Assembly: GCA_024345305.1 (NCBI GenBank)
Contig: BRON01000010.1
Location: 1,364,001-1,428,000 of the forward strand
DNA: 64,000 nt
Direction: 5' to 3'
Origin: Mrakia gelida
Taxonomy: Eukaryota; Basidiomycota; Tremellomycetes; Cystofilobasidiales; Mrakiaceae
The position numbers were made by a program, and so were the translations under genes. Under the pieces are notes generated by a model. That model had not been told where the DNA came from and made no database searches. It worked only from the letters and a program-made list of their open reading frames with translations. Positions 33,883 through 46,438 of the stretch are shown one piece after another. The stretch's first letter is position 1. The number at the start of each line of letters is the position of its first letter.

Positions 33883-36800
33883 ATGAGGTTCCCCTCCTCA
33901 CTCGTCTCTTTACTCCTCCTCGCAGGGGGAGGATTCGTTACTGCTCAAAAACCTAAATCTACGGTGACGAGGTTTGCTCATCTTCCGTCCAAGATCTACT
34001 ACTTTGACGACACGTCGGTGAGAGCTCCCTTCCCTCCCTCGCTCGCTTCCCCCCCCTCTCCTCTGCCCTCAGCTTTGGTTTGAGGAGCCCGAAGCTGACT
34101 CGTGCTGTTGATGTTGATGTTTCGATAATGTGCAGTCTGTTCTTTACCACGATCCTCTCCTTCAAAACGTCCATCGGAGTGGGAACGAAGGGAAAGAGTG
34201 GAAGCTCGTCGATGGCATTCCGGAAGGAGAAGCAGCTCAACTCGTAGAACATCCAACAGACAATCAAGTCGTGAGTAACTTCATCTAGTCGTCGATAAGC
34301 TGGTGAGGGTGTTGGTAGTCTGGGAGGAGGCGAGGGAGGGAAGGAGGAGGGTCCGACCGGGTGAAGGAAGGGAGGGAGGAGGAGGAGGAGGAGCTCGCTT
34401 GACCTCTTCGACGTCGTCGTGGCACCTTCGCCTCGACTCCTTCGAACCTCTGCTCGCTCTCGGCTTGGATAGATAAGGACCGATAAGGGCTCGTCTGATT
34501 CCGAGCTCTTCCGCTCGAGAATTCCTTCCCGTCCCTTCTCATGCTCAACTCGCTCTTGATCTGACGTCCCTTCCTTCTTCGGTTCCTTTCGTCCAGGCCT
34601 TCGTTCTCACTCGATCTAAAACTCACTACGCTACCTACAACCAAGGAGTAACATGGCAGAAGTTCGACGTACCAGCCGAAGCCAGTTTAGGAGGTCCTCC
34701 GATGTCCTTCCACGCGACGGAGAAGGGTACGTTCAGCTCCATCTCCTCCCTCCCTTCCCTCCTCCTCCCCGTCTCGTCTCGTCGAAGAGCTCGTGCTGAT
34801 TCGATTTTGCTCAAATTTGGCTCGGATCACTGCTTGGCCATGAACAGGATGGATCCTCTACCAAGGAACGATATGCGAGGATACCGGAACTGGTCGATGG
34901 GGATCTGGGAAGAGTTGTTGGGACGAGGTGAGCTCTCGCTTCGCTTCCGTTCCCTTCCCTCCGCCGTCCCTTCTTCTTCGACTCACCAACCCTCGTTCCT
35001 CACACTTCTCTTCCAGACCTACGCCACCAAAGATGCTTTCCGAACACCCTCCTTCCTCCTCCTCTCCCAAACCTCTCAGTGCCTCTTCGCTCACGGATCC
35101 AAAGACTTCGTCTCCCCTTCGCCATCGGAAACGTCCTCCCTCATCTTCTGCATCGCCTTCGACCAGTCAACCAAGGCTGGAGACGCACACTCCCTCCTCG
35201 AGTCGAGACTCTACAGCTCGAAAGATTGGTTCGAGAAGGACAACGTCGTGGTGGATCTTGGGATTGGGAAGAGGGCGAGAGGATTGGTAGGGTTGGGAGT
35301 GGTGAGCAAGTTCGTTGTTGCTGCTTTGAAGGCGGATTTGGTTGAAGGTGGTGGAGGGAGTGGCGGAGGAGCGGGTGGAGACCCGATGCATCTTTATGGT
35401 GAGTTCGAAACGTCGCTTTCCGGAGGTGGTGGGTGGAGGCAGGACGGAGGGAGGGAGGAGGTGGAAGCTGACCTACGACGCGCCTCGTCTCGTTTCGTTC
35501 TCATCCTCAGTCACCGTCGACGGAAAAGAATGGAACCTCGCCAAGTTCCCTCACTCATCCATTCCATCGCTTAAGGAGAACGCCTACGTACGCTTCCTCC
35601 CACCCTTCTCAGTCCGCCCTTCCTTTCTCGTCGAGCTCACGCTATCTCCCTCCCTCCTTCGCAGACCATCGTCGAATCCACCACCCACTCCATGGCCATC
35701 GACGTCCTCATCCACCCCACCTCCTCTATCGGTGATCTATTCGTCTCCAACTCCAAAGGAACCGAGTTCACCATCTCCCTCCAGGACACCAACCGAAACT
35801 CACGTGGGATCGTCGACTTCGAGAACCTCGTCGGGCTCGACGGAATTGGAGTCGCGAATCAGGTTGCGAACAGGGAGGAGGTCGTTGGTTGGGGAAAGGA
35901 GAAGCAGATCAGAAGTTTGATCACGTACGACGATGGTGAGTCGCGAATGGCCTTCTTGGGTTTGGGAGGGTGCAAGACGTAGGCGAGAGCAGGGAGGGAG
36001 GAGCTCGAGCTGACCTTTTGCTCGTTCGGTCTTTCGTTCGTGCTTCAGGTCGATCATGGAACCGAATCAAGGCTCCTGCGAAGAAGACCAACGGAGATAG
36101 CTTCTCGTGCGATGTCAATTCAGAGGTTCGTTCCTCTTCCCCCATTTCCTGTATCTCCTCGGACGCGTCCTGACCTTCTCGCCTCCTTCCTCGGAACAGG
36201 GCTGCTCTCTCCATCTCCACTCCGTCTCGACTCCTCACAACTACGGGAAGGTTTTCTCCTCGACAGCTCCTGGTTTCGTCATGGGTGTGGGATCCGTTGG
36301 AGCTTAGTGAGTTCGAACGCAAACCCGTCCCCGCATCCCGACGCTCGAGAGCTGCCCTGACCCCCCTTCGTTTTCGTCACCCAGCCTCGCTCCCTACGAA
36401 GACTGCGATACCTTCGTCTCCACCGACGCCGGAGTCACCTGGACCATGGCTTTCTCCGACGCAAGCAAGTACGAGTTTGGAGATCAGGGATCGATCTTGG
36501 TCGCCGTCAACGACGAGGAACCTACCGATTTCGTTTCCTACTCGAGGAACGCTGGAAAGACTTGGTTAGTCCTCCCTTCCCTTTGGACCTGCGTCTTCGT
36601 ATCGCTTTTGAGCCCCGTCGCGTCTCGCGTTCGTTGTCACCTTCGCTGACCTCTCGTCCGTCTCGTCTTCTCGCTCACAGGGAGAAATACAACTTCGGAA
36701 CCAAGATTCGAGCTCTCCTTCTCACTACCATCCCCGATTCGACATCTCAGAAGTTCATCCTCCTCGGTTCGACCTCGAGGAAGGACGCTGGCTCGCAAGA

Positions 36801-39800
36801 CCGACACGCCGTCGTCTTCCTCGATTTCGCGACGATGCTCACGCGGCAATGTGGGAAGGACGACTTCGAGAAGTGGTACGCTAGGCCGGAGGGAAGGGAG
36901 TGTTTGATGGGTCACAAGGTAAGTCGAACGGGCGAGTCGGAAAAGGGGTGCGTGGGTGGGAGGAAGGAGAGGGACGAAGACGAGAGCTGACTCGACGCGC
37001 TTTCCTCGCTGCAGCAATGGTACCAACGGAAGAAAGCCGACGCCGAGTGCTACGTCGGAAACAAGTTCACGGATCCCGTCGGTCAGGAGGAGAACTGTCC
37101 TTGTGATGATATCGATTTCGAGTGGTGCGTCGACCTCCTCGATGTCTTCGTCGTCTCGAGCCTCAGACTGACTCGTACCTCGCTTCTTCCCACTTCCAGC
37201 GACTTCAACTACGTCCTTCAAGACGGGGAGTGCGTTCCTAACGGTCCCGAACCCGTTCCAGCTGGGACGTGCGATAAGAACAGCGACAAGTACATGGGAT
37301 CGTCCGGATACCGACTCATCCCTGGAAACACCTGCGACAAGTCGAGAGGGAAGGCGAAGGATGTCGGAGTTATGAAGGATTGCTCGAAGGGTGAGTTCCC
37401 GTTTGGGGTCGAGCTGTGTTGCGTTGGCAGCTGAGCTGACCTTCGTCGCGTCTTCGTTTTTCGTCTCTTCAGCCAAGCCGGCTGAGGGAGCCGTTGTTCA
37501 TCAGACTGTGAGTCGTTCGACTTCTCAGGCTCCTCTTGATTGGTATGCTGATCCCTCTCCTCTCTCTTCAGCACGACTTCGCCACCACTGTCGTTCAGCA
37601 CGTCTACTTCGGCGACTCTCAGGTAAGCTCGACGCGTCTTCCCTTTTCCCCGCCGCTTCTCGAGCTCAAACGCTGACTCTTCGCTTCCCCGTTCTCCCCT
37701 TCAGACCATCCTCGTCCAACTCAGCGACAACACCATCTGGCAGTCCTCCAACGAAGGATTCACCTGGAAGCAGCTCTACCCCAACGAAATGTTCCTCGCT
37801 CTCGCCATCCACACCTTCTCCAAAGATCGAGCCTACCTCATCACTGCCTCCAAGAAGGTCTACTACACCACTGACACCGGCAAGCAATGGTACACCTTCA
37901 CTCCTCCCACCGATCCCAACGGTCTCGGCATCCCCATCCTCGACTTCCACCCCACCAAACCCGACTGGCTCATCTGGACAGGTCAAGTCGACTGCTCTCC
38001 CGGAACCAACCCGAAGTGCCACGCCGTCAGCTCGTACACGACCGACAACGGAAGGAAGTGGAAGCAGTTCGAGACGTACGTGAAGACGTGCTCGTGGGCG
38101 AGGGACAAGAGGCTGAAGGCCGACGAGAGGATGATCCTCTGCGAGACGTTCAAGAAGAAGGAGGGGAGTCAGAGGGAGAAGGGGTACAACCCGATGGAGT
38201 TGGTGGCGGGTGGAGGTTACTACACCAAGAAGGAGAAGCTTTTCGAGAGCGTGGTTGGGTTTGCGACGTTCTCGGAGTACTTGATCGTTGCTGAGGTGAG
38301 TTCTCGCAAGAGTCAACTTCGGTTTTCGACCTTCGACGCGTCCGGCTGACTTTCGTTTGCTCGCTCGCTTTCTTCTTATTTCGCAGTTGAATGAGCAGAA
38401 AGGAACTCTCAATCTTCAGGTCTCGCTCGATGGACTTCACTTCGCTGAGGGACAGTTCCCTCCTGGGATGAGCATCGAGAACAAGGTGAGTTGCCGTGTT
38501 CCGAGCGAGCGAGTTCGAGTTCGAGAGGCGTGGCTGACTCTGGATCCTTCTCTCTCCTTTCCCTGAACGATTCTCAGGCCTACACCATCCTCGAGAGCAG
38601 CACCGACTCGGTCTTCCTCCATGTCACGACGAGCGCGAAGGATGGAGACGAGTACGGATCGCTTTTCAAGGTTCGTCCTTCTTCGCTCTTCGATCTCTCT
38701 TCCCGTATGCTTCTACTCGAAGCTCTGATGCTAATCTACCTTCTTTTCGCCAACGCCTCCCAGTCGAACTCCAACGGAACCGTAAGCTCTTCTCTCGCCC
38801 TTATTCCTTTCGTCGCGTCGAACAGTTCACTGATCTCGTTCGATCCCCGTCCTTCGCCTCAGTACTACTCCCTCTCGATCGAGAACGCCAATCGAAACAA
38901 GCGAGGCTACGTCGACTTCGAGAAGATGATCGGACTCGATGGAATCGCCGTGCTCAACGTCGTCTCGAACCCCGAGGAGGCTGCCGTCAACGGAAGGAAG
39001 AAGCTCCAGACGATGATCACTCACAACGATGGTGCGTAATTTTCTCTCTTCCTTCGCTTTCCGGGAGTGCGAGTTTGACCTGCCGCTGACCCTCCGCTTT
39101 CGTTTCTTAACCTTCAGGTGGATCTTGGAAGCCCATGACTCCTCCTGCGAAGGACTCGCTCGGACAGCCGTACGCTTGCACCTCGACTGTGAGCTCGCCT
39201 GCCTCTCTTCTTTCTCTTCCTCTTCCTTGCCAGGTTCACGAGACTGATATTCCTTTCACCCCCTCCCTTTTCCCAGTCCTGCGCTCTCCACATCCACGGC
39301 TACACCGAGCGACGAGATCCGAAGGCGACCTTCTCGTCTCCCTCCGCCGTTGGACTCATGATGGCCGTCGGAAACGTTGGAGAAGAGCTTGCTGCCTACA
39401 CGTTCGTGATACCTTCCTTTTGTTTTCTCTCCTCGAGTCAATTGATCGCTGACGAGCCTCCCTTTCCTTTCTTCGAACGAAACAGCGACTCGGACACCTT
39501 CTTGACTCGAGACGCTGGATTCACCTGGGAGGAGGTCCACAAGGACGCTCACCTCTGGGAGTTCGGAGACTACGGATCCATCCTCGTTATCGCCAAGTAA
39601 GTAGCAGCATCATCCTCGTCGTCGAGTCTTTTTACCTCCTCTTCGAGTTCGACGCGACCTGACCTCTCTCCCTTCTTCTCCTCAGCGACGAAGACGCGAC
39701 CGATCACGTCCTCTACACCACCGACGAGGGACTCAACTGGAAGGAGTACAACTTCGGAGAGAGGATCTTCGTTCGATCGATTCAGACTGTCCCGAGCGAC

Positions 39801-41084
39801 ACCAGTCGGAAGTTCTTGCTCTTCGGAACTCGACCTCAGAAACCCGAGGCGACCGTCAGCATCCATCTCGATTTCTCGGCTCTCACCTCTAAGAAATGTG
39901 AGTGCCCAACTCTGTTGCTTTCTCCGCCGCTCGTTCGATGCCTGAAGGTCTTGCTCGGTACTGACGTTCGTTCTTCTCGTTTCGTCCTCGCTCCCTCAGG
40001 CGAACAGAAGCTGACGGACCCCAACCACGACGACTTCGAGCTCTGGTCCCCAAGTCAGTCTCGAGATGAAACGTGTTTGTTCGGTCGACAAGTGAGTTCA
40101 CATCCTTTGTCCTCGTCCTCGCTCTCGTCGCGTCGAGTTCGAAGCTGACCTTCATCCCCTCCCTCCAGGTCAAGTACCATCGTCGGATCCGAGATCGGGA
40201 CTGCTACGTCGGAGAGAGCATCAAGCGAGAGGATCAACTCGTTCGGAACTGCCAGTGTGGACCTTCGGACTTCGAGTGGTTCGTCCGATCTCACTCTGTC
40301 TTCGACGCGTCTCTTTCCTCGAGCTGACGACCATCTCTCCCTTCTCTCCGTTCCTCAGCGAGTTCAACTACCATCGCGACGCCGCCGGAAACTGTGTTCT
40401 CTTCCCCACCGCTTCGGCTCTCTCTCCCCTCTCGACAGAAGAGGAGCAGTGCCCGACCTCGACCGACGGATTCTGGTACGAGCGAACCAACGTCCGACGG
40501 ATCCCGTTCTCGTCGTGCATCGGAGGAAATCGACCTGATCGAGGGAAGCAGCATACCTGTCCCGGGACCTACCAGGGAGCTGAGAAGAGCTCGCTGTTCT
40601 GGTGGACGGTGTTCCTCGCTCCCTTCGCTTTCGCTGGGCTGGGTGGGCTGTGGTGGGTGAAGAAGGGATCGTTGGGTGGAGGGTGAGTCGAGCCTCGTCT
40701 CCTTCTCGTTCTCGTTTCCCCTCTAGCGAGAAATGATGCTGACTCCTTTCCTTCTTGGTTGCGCGCTCCAGATCGATTCGGTTGGGAGAGCAGAGAGCTT
40801 TCGGTGGACCGGATTCGGGAGCTCTCGACGTTCTCGCTTCGATCGTGCGTCTTTGCTTTCTCACTCTCGTCTTCTCGTCTCGAGCGAAGAACCTTCGCTG
40901 ACCTCTCTTCGTCTTTTCTCTTCCTTCGCAGCCCTACTTCCTCATCGGAGCAGCTGGAGCCGGAATCGCGTGGGCTCAGGAGAAGTGGGAAGGGTTCAGT
41001 GGGAGCGGGAGGAGAGGAGGGTACAGGACGGTGCAGGTCGACGACGACGCCGAGATCCTGCGTGGGGCTTACGAGGACGATTAG
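33883..41084 (+). CDS. VPS10: Vacuolar protein sorting receptor Vps10 (sortilin)
   Basis: Type I receptor that carries carboxypeptidase Y and other hydrolases from the Golgi to the endosome. About 25 exons encode roughly 1,500 residues. Signal peptide [20 protein letters not shown]. Two Vps10 domains follow, each with Asp-box motifs of the beta-propeller ([56 protein letters not shown]) and the repeated block RN.RG.VDFE...GLDGI (two copies). Each domain ends with a Cys-rich module ([14 protein letters not shown] and [14 protein letters not shown]). Near the C-terminus is a membrane segment ([20 protein letters not shown]), then a second hydrophobic stretch and a cytosolic tail ending [20 protein letters not shown], which carries tyrosine/acidic sorting signals. 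Stop at 41082-41084. Start chosen for the signal peptide. Confidence 0.95.
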
Positions 41085-41403
41085 ATTAGGGTTGCATATG
41101 ATACATCAATCTCGTGCTTTTGTACTAGCGCTCGTGGCTGATGAAACGAGAGAGGAAAGGGATGGAGCTGAAGCGGGTGAGTCGCGCCGTCATCGACATG
41201 GCACGCATCCGAAGCGGTGGGGGAAGAGAGACAGACGGCTGGCATCAAAACGACGACGCGTCGTCGCGTTCTTTCTGTTCTTTCGAGCTCGACGAGGTGA
41301 GCATTGGACTTTCTCGGCGTGCTACATAAATGGAAGGGAAAGTATGTGCATAAAACCAGTCGCAGAGGGAAGTACCTAGGAAGGAGACCGCAGCTCAGGG
41401 AAG
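41085..41403. other. Intergenic, convergent genes
   Basis: 3' ends of VPS10 and the F-box-like gene on the minus strand. One GACGCGTC near 41258. No gene seen. Confidence 0.6.
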
Positions 41404-42853
41404 CTACGAGTCCGAGCCCATCTCAAACTCGACGGATCCTTTTCCGTTGCTGTAGATCGAACCCACCCAGATTCTGGACACGACGAAAGAGGGGTCAGGT
41501 CAGCTCAGCTTTCGGGGGAGGAAGAAAGGCGAGCTAACCTCTCAGCATTGAACCAAAGATGCGACGTCCTAACGAGCTTCCTCTTCTTGAGCTCTTCTGC
41601 GTCGTCGTAGGCAAGATCCAGCATCGATCGAACGTAGGTTCTTCCGACCTGTTGCTTGAACTCCTGGTGGGTGAGGTAAGGGTACTGCGAGGAGCGAAAG
41701 GGAAGGGAAGAGGTCAGTCGAGATGGGAGTCAAAAACGAAGGGGAAGCAAGCTAGGCGCGTCGAACGGACAGCTTTGTCGAGAGCGATTCGAACGTCCCA
41801 GTGGGTGACTCCTTCAGGGTTTCGAGCAACGGCACCTTGGAGTGACATGACCTGAGAGAAGACGAAGCAAACGAGGAGAGTTCGGCGCTCGGGCAAGTCG
41901 GGAAGGGAAAGCCGAAGACGAGCTCACGGAAACGGGAGGAACGGTCGCGAACTGAAGAGAGAAGAAGAGCCACGACGCGGTAATCTTCGTTCTTGACGCG
42001 ACTGGGACGTAGCGGAAGGAATCGAGCTCACCGAATGAGCGAGAACAGGATGAGAAGAGCAGAGGAAGGACTTCTTCGGACCGTCGAATCGGTACTCCGA
42101 CAGGCATGCAAGGAAATCCCCGTCGAACCTTCCACAATCGATATCGCCGAGCTTCTCGTGCGCTTTGATGCGAAGGGACTGGTCTCTGACTTGTTCTTCG
42201 TTGTATACGACGACAGGGAGCTTGGATGACTTGACTGAAGGGGCGAAAGCGAGAAGGCAAGGGGAAGTCAGTGACGCCAATGCCTTCTCCTCGACCATCG
42301 CTCATGCGGCCGAAGGGAAAGACAGACTGATGAACTCACGATTGAGCTCTCGAACACGCGCGCACATGTCGAGGGGAGTCTCCTCTCCATGCTGCAAGAA
42401 GCCCTCGCCAGAGTAAGGCTCGGAGCAGAGACCGCAACTTCCGTCTCGTTCGTGCTTGGAGACTTCAACGGCGATGTCTCTCCACCATCTGGTGACCTCG
42501 TTCCCCTCGAGATCTAACTGACTTCTTCCAATGCCAGCAGCGTTGAGAAGTTTTCTCCAAGTTCGATCGTTGGGGTAGAGCTTCGAAGGGAGACGAGGAA
42601 GGAAGGGGTGGGAAAGCGAAGGTCAGCTCGAGTTTTGCTTCTTGTCGCCTCGCTGCTGCTCTCCCTTCGCAGTGAACATCCCAGCGAGAGTAACCAGCCT
42701 ACCCTGAGAGCCCGATACATGGTAGAAGGGACTCACGAATTCTCGAACTGAATGGGAGAGATTGGAAAGAAGGAGATGAGGGCCGAGAAGGGATGGATCG
42801 ATTTGAGCTTTGATGAGCGTGAGAACGTCGAGAGGGACGAGAGAGGAGGACAT
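41404..42853 (-). CDS. F-box-like protein with cysteine motif
   Basis: Start at 42853 gives MSSSLVPLDVLTLIKAQIDP then LLLSNLSHSVREF, an F-box-like N-terminus. Exon 2 (42340-42580) reads LYPNDRTWRKLLNAAGIGRS, VTRWWRDIAVEVSKHE and GSCGLCSEPY. Exon 3 (42032-42234) reads KLPVVVYNEEQVRDQS and KKSFLCSSHPVLAHS. A 24-base exon (FATVPPVS) follows, then VMSLQGAVARNPEGVTHWDV, YPYLTHQEFKQQVGRTYVRS and IWVGSIYSNGKGSVEFE to a TAG at 41404-41406. The chain is about 300 residues. TWRKLL..AGIGR is frequent in basidiomycete F-box-type proteins. The C-X2-C and further Cys could bind metal; this is speculative. No membrane segment. Target unknown. Confidence 0.65.
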
Positions 42854-43104
42854 AGTCACAGGTGGCTTGAGAAGTAGTAGATTCAGATCGAGAAGGGGAA
42901 CGAGCAGAAAGGAGAATATGGAAAAGGAAGGCAAGTCGTGGTCGGGAGGGAGGGAGGGCGAGCTTCGTTGAGAAGGAAGGGAAGTGAAGTTGAGCTTCGT
43001 CGTTTCCGACCCCCTTCCTTCGCTTCCTTTTCCTTCTGCAACGCCGACTCGCTCAAGAAGAAGAAAACCTTCAAACCCATTCCCCACCACCTCTTCCCCT
43101 CGCC

Positions 43105-44514
43105 ATGTCGTTAGGACTCTCTCGAGCTGTCCTCAAACTCCCTCCCACCCTTCGAGCTCGACACCTCGTCCCTCTCGTCTCCTCGGATCAACTCTCCCTC
43201 TCCTCCCCTTCCCCCTTGATCCTCCTCCCCACCCCTCCCCCTCAACGCCTACCCTCCGGCTTCACCCTCTACCCCACCTGCTTCACTCCCAAAGAGCAAG
43301 AAATCCTACTCGAATCCGCTCTGATGGCTCTGGACAAGAAGGGAGGCATCCGTCGAACGGAAGGAGGGTCAGGCAAGAAAGTTCGTCGAACCAAAGAAGA
43401 GATCGCCAAAGACAAGTCGACGAAACCAGGCTTGCAAGGATGGTTCATGGAGGACAAGGACTACGTCTTCCAAGATTCTCACTTCGACGGAGTCATCAAA
43501 GGGTTCAGGGAAACCTCCGTCAGTGGGAGAGGGTTTCCTGACCTTCCAGGTCAAGCGTCCAAGAGCTTCCTCCCTACGCCGATGGAGCTGCTCCAGAGGA
43601 TAGAGTACCTCATCCCAGATCAGGAGAACGGAGCAGACTCGGAGATCACCATGCACGCTCTGCATCTCAGCACGTTCGGCAAGATCGACGGCCATGTGGA
43701 TGGGAAGGAGACGATGGGGAGTTCGATAGTCGGAGTCAGTTTGGGAGGAGCTAGGGTGTTGAGGTTGGAGAAGGATAAGGAGAGTTTGGAGGAAGGGGAG
43801 GAAGAGCATGGGCCGATAGACGTGTTGCTGCAGAGTGGGAGTGTTTACGTTCAGACGTGAGTTCAGCTCAGCTCAGCTCGAAGGGAGGGAGGGGAAGGAG
43901 ACGTCGAGCTCACCTCTCACCACTTTCTTCTCCTTCACCTCTCGTCGCTTCCTCTTCCTTCGGCTTCGTTCTATGCAGCGGCGAAGTTCGATACAAGTAC
44001 AAGCACTCCATCCCAGCAACTCGATTCTACAACGGTCATCGTATAGAAGCAGGTCAACGAGTCAGCATCATGATTCGCGACAAGTACCTCCCTCCCGTAT
44101 GTCTTCCTCCTCTCGTCTCTTTCTCTCATCCCTCCCTCATCCCCGTCTCGTCCTTCCCTCCCCTCCTTATCCACACCCTCCTGACTCATCTCTCACCTCT
44201 CTCCGCTCCCTCAGACCCCACCCACCGTCCCCTCCATCTACGACCCCTCCCTCCATCCCCCAGGCAGCATCATCGCTCCTCCCCCTTCCCACGGAGAGTT
44301 CTACACCCCCCTCTCCCTCCGAGACGAGTCCGTCCTCATGGGAGAAGACTTCCGGATCAACGACGATCGACCGTGGACGTACGAGGAGGAGAGGGGAGGG
44401 AAGGCCATGATTGGGAGTAGGGAGAGGTCCAAGAATTGGGCGGAGAAGAAGGAGAGGAGTAATGAGGAGTTGATTGCTAGGGGGATGCAGAGGAGGAAGT
44501 GGGGGAAGAGGTAG
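43105..44514 (+). CDS. AlkB-like 2-oxoglutarate/Fe(II) dioxygenase, ALKBH7-type
   Basis: Three exons (43105-43856, 43979-44096, 44215-44514) sum to 1,170 bases, 389 residues. The dioxygenase core shows STFGKIDGHVDGKETMGSSI, with the H-x-D iron ligands in HVD, GVSLGGARVLRL, SGSVYVQTGEVRYKYKHSIP with the distal His ligand, and GQRVSIMIRD, with the Arg expected to bind 2-oxoglutarate. The layout and the short core match ALKBH7-like proteins, which are mitochondrial and not DNA-repair enzymes in animals; the basic, Leu/Arg-rich N-terminus (SRAVLKLPPTLRARHL) could be a mitochondrial targeting peptide. The C-terminal third is Pro-rich then basic (KKERSNEELIARGMQRRKW). Function in fungi is inference. 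Confidence 0.8.
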
Positions 44515-44680
44515 TTGGGTTTGGGCTGGGTTGGGGGAGGGAGCAGGGAGAGGGAGGGACGACGTTGATGGATTTATGACCACTCACGAACCAACGAAAC
44601 GAGACGCGTCGCGATTTTCTCGCTCTCTTTCTCGAGACGAAAGTAACGAGACGAGGCTCGAGGGCATGAACATATGTCTG

Positions 44681-45289
44681 TCAGAAACTCGACCTCCTCA
44701 GCTTCGCCTTCTTCTCCTTCACTCCTTCGATATGGAACCATCGTCTGAACTTTGTCGAGAAGCGTTCGCCTGGGGGCTTGAGACCCCTGTTCCTCCCGCG
44801 AGACGAAGAAGAAAGAGAAGGAGGACCGTCAGCATTCCAGCCCTTCGACTTCCCCTTCCGTTGACCAGAGATCAAGCAGGTCGAGCAGAGAACTCGTTGA
44901 GCGAGAGAGGACGAGGGATCAAATGACGAGGCGAACAGAATCGAAGCTCACATCGCTTTCAGTTCCTCCCCTGCCCCCTTCCTTCGTTCTGAGCTCGCTC
45001 TTGGATCGTTGATCGTCCCCTGCTCATCAAAGAGTCCAGATGCATCGCCAAAGGTTGGAAAGTCAGCAAGAACGAAAGGGAGAGCAACGAAACATCGAGC
45101 TCTCGGACGGACGCTCACCTTGAGCTTCCTCGCTCGTTCAGCCGTCGAAGGTCGCCGAGACCAAAAACTATCCCTCCTTCCTCCTTCTCGGTTGATGGAG
45201 TGATGCGGACGAAGGTGGCGAAGCTCGAGAGGAGCGATGCGGTCGCGGTTTGGGCTTGTGGGCTGGGGTTGGGTTGGGGAAGGGGACAT
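44681..45289 (-). CDS. Small basic protein, family unknown
   Basis: Three exons on the minus strand give about 117 residues. Exon 1 (from 45289) reads SPNRDRIAPLELRHLRPHHS and FWSRRPSTAERARKLK. Exon 2 is GTINDPRASSERRKGAGEEL. Exon 3 is PPGERFSTKFRRWFHIEGVK followed by a Lys/Arg-rich end. Both introns have CTGAC branch sites; the last acceptor is a weak GGGAG. The protein is strongly basic without a membrane segment and could be nuclear or mitochondrial. No family recognised. Divergent from the GNAT gene with 353 bases between starts. Confidence 0.45.
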
Positions 45290-45642
45290 GGAGGAAGAAA
45301 GAGAGAAGGAAGGATGCTGAGCTTTGTGTTTGTCGTGGCTGAATGTCAACCCCTCCGAAATGCACACGACCTCTCGGAGAGGGGAGGAGAGAGAAGGGAG
45401 AGGGGCGAAAAGGTGAAGGATCGTCATCGAGCAGGGGTCGTCGCGTCGCGTCGGGTTTCAGAGTTTGATCGTTCTTTCTTCTTCCCAGCGCTCCCTCTTC
45501 TGGATCTGCTTCATCGAAGGACACAGCAGCTTTGCAGGCCGGTTATGAACTCGACCTCGAGGCTCGTGTGTCATATTCCGACTCCGAAACACTGTCAAAC
45601 AAGCTCGAATGTGCTGAGCTCGCCCTTTTCCCACGAACCACG
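45290..45642. other. Divergent intergenic region
   Basis: Promoter region for the small basic protein and the GNAT gene. No additional gene or repeat recognised. Confidence 0.5.
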
Positions 45643-46438
45643 ATGAGCTCGCCCGTCCTCCAACCATCCATCACCTACCGCCCTCTCTCGCTCCTCCCTT
45701 CCTCACCCGACGCTTCCCAGTGCCATTCCCTTCTCCTCGAATCCCTCGCCCAAACTTACGAAGGAATCGTCTCCGCCGAAATTCTCCGAAGCCTCCCCTC
45801 TCGACTGTTCTTTTCCCTCCCCTCTTTCCTCGCTCGTCTCTCAGAACCAAGGAACATCGACTGGGTCGCAACTTCCTCTCACGTCCCACATCAACATCCT
45901 CCCGACACCCCGCCAGAGCGAGGGAGGTCGCGCTCGCCCTTGCTCGAACGAGTCCGATCCATCTCGCCGTCCCTTGTCAAGCTCGCTCCTCTGTCGCTTT
46001 GGAGGACTCGATCCCATTCGTCGGAACCGGAGGAGGTCGTTGGATATGCGGTGGGGACTAGGGACGAGGATGAGAATGGAGAAAAGACCCTGTCGAGTCT
46101 GTATGTGAAGGAGGGGTTTCAGAGGTTGCGGATCGGATCTTCGTTGATGGACGCGGTGATAGGGAGGGGAAGGGCAAATCTGGTGTGCCTGGAGGAGAAC
46201 TGGAGGGCGAGGAGGTTTTAAGAGAGAGCTGGGTTTAGGTGAGTGCCGTTTTTGTGTTCGGATTGGGAGGGAGCGGTCGAGGTCCGCGTCGACGAGCGAA
46301 CGAAAACTGCAGCTGATCAGCCCTCTTCGAATCAATTTCATCTGCAGAGTCGTCGAGCGGAGGATGGACTACGCTCTGGAAGTCTGGGAGGTGGTGATGA
46401 AGAGAGAGGAGTCTTCTGAGGCTGAGGAGGGAAGCTAG
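45643..46438 (+). CDS. GNAT-family N-acetyltransferase with in-frame TAA
   Basis: Two exons (45643-46238, 46348-46438) sum to 687 bases. The acetyl-CoA-binding region is VVGYAVGTRDEDE, SSLYVKEGFQRLRIGSSLMD (the R..G.G/A-type loop), then LVCLEENWRARRF followed in frame by ERAGFR and the second exon VVERRMDYALEVWEVVM. This is the GNAT motif B pattern N..A..FYE..GF, and the conserved Tyr codon is TAA at 46219-46221. Both sides stay in the same frame and the next splice join is in phase. The gene is therefore truncated at about residue 192 unless read through, and was probably intact recently. Loss of motif B would be expected to abolish or weaken activity. A sequencing error is the alternative. 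Confidence 0.7.
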
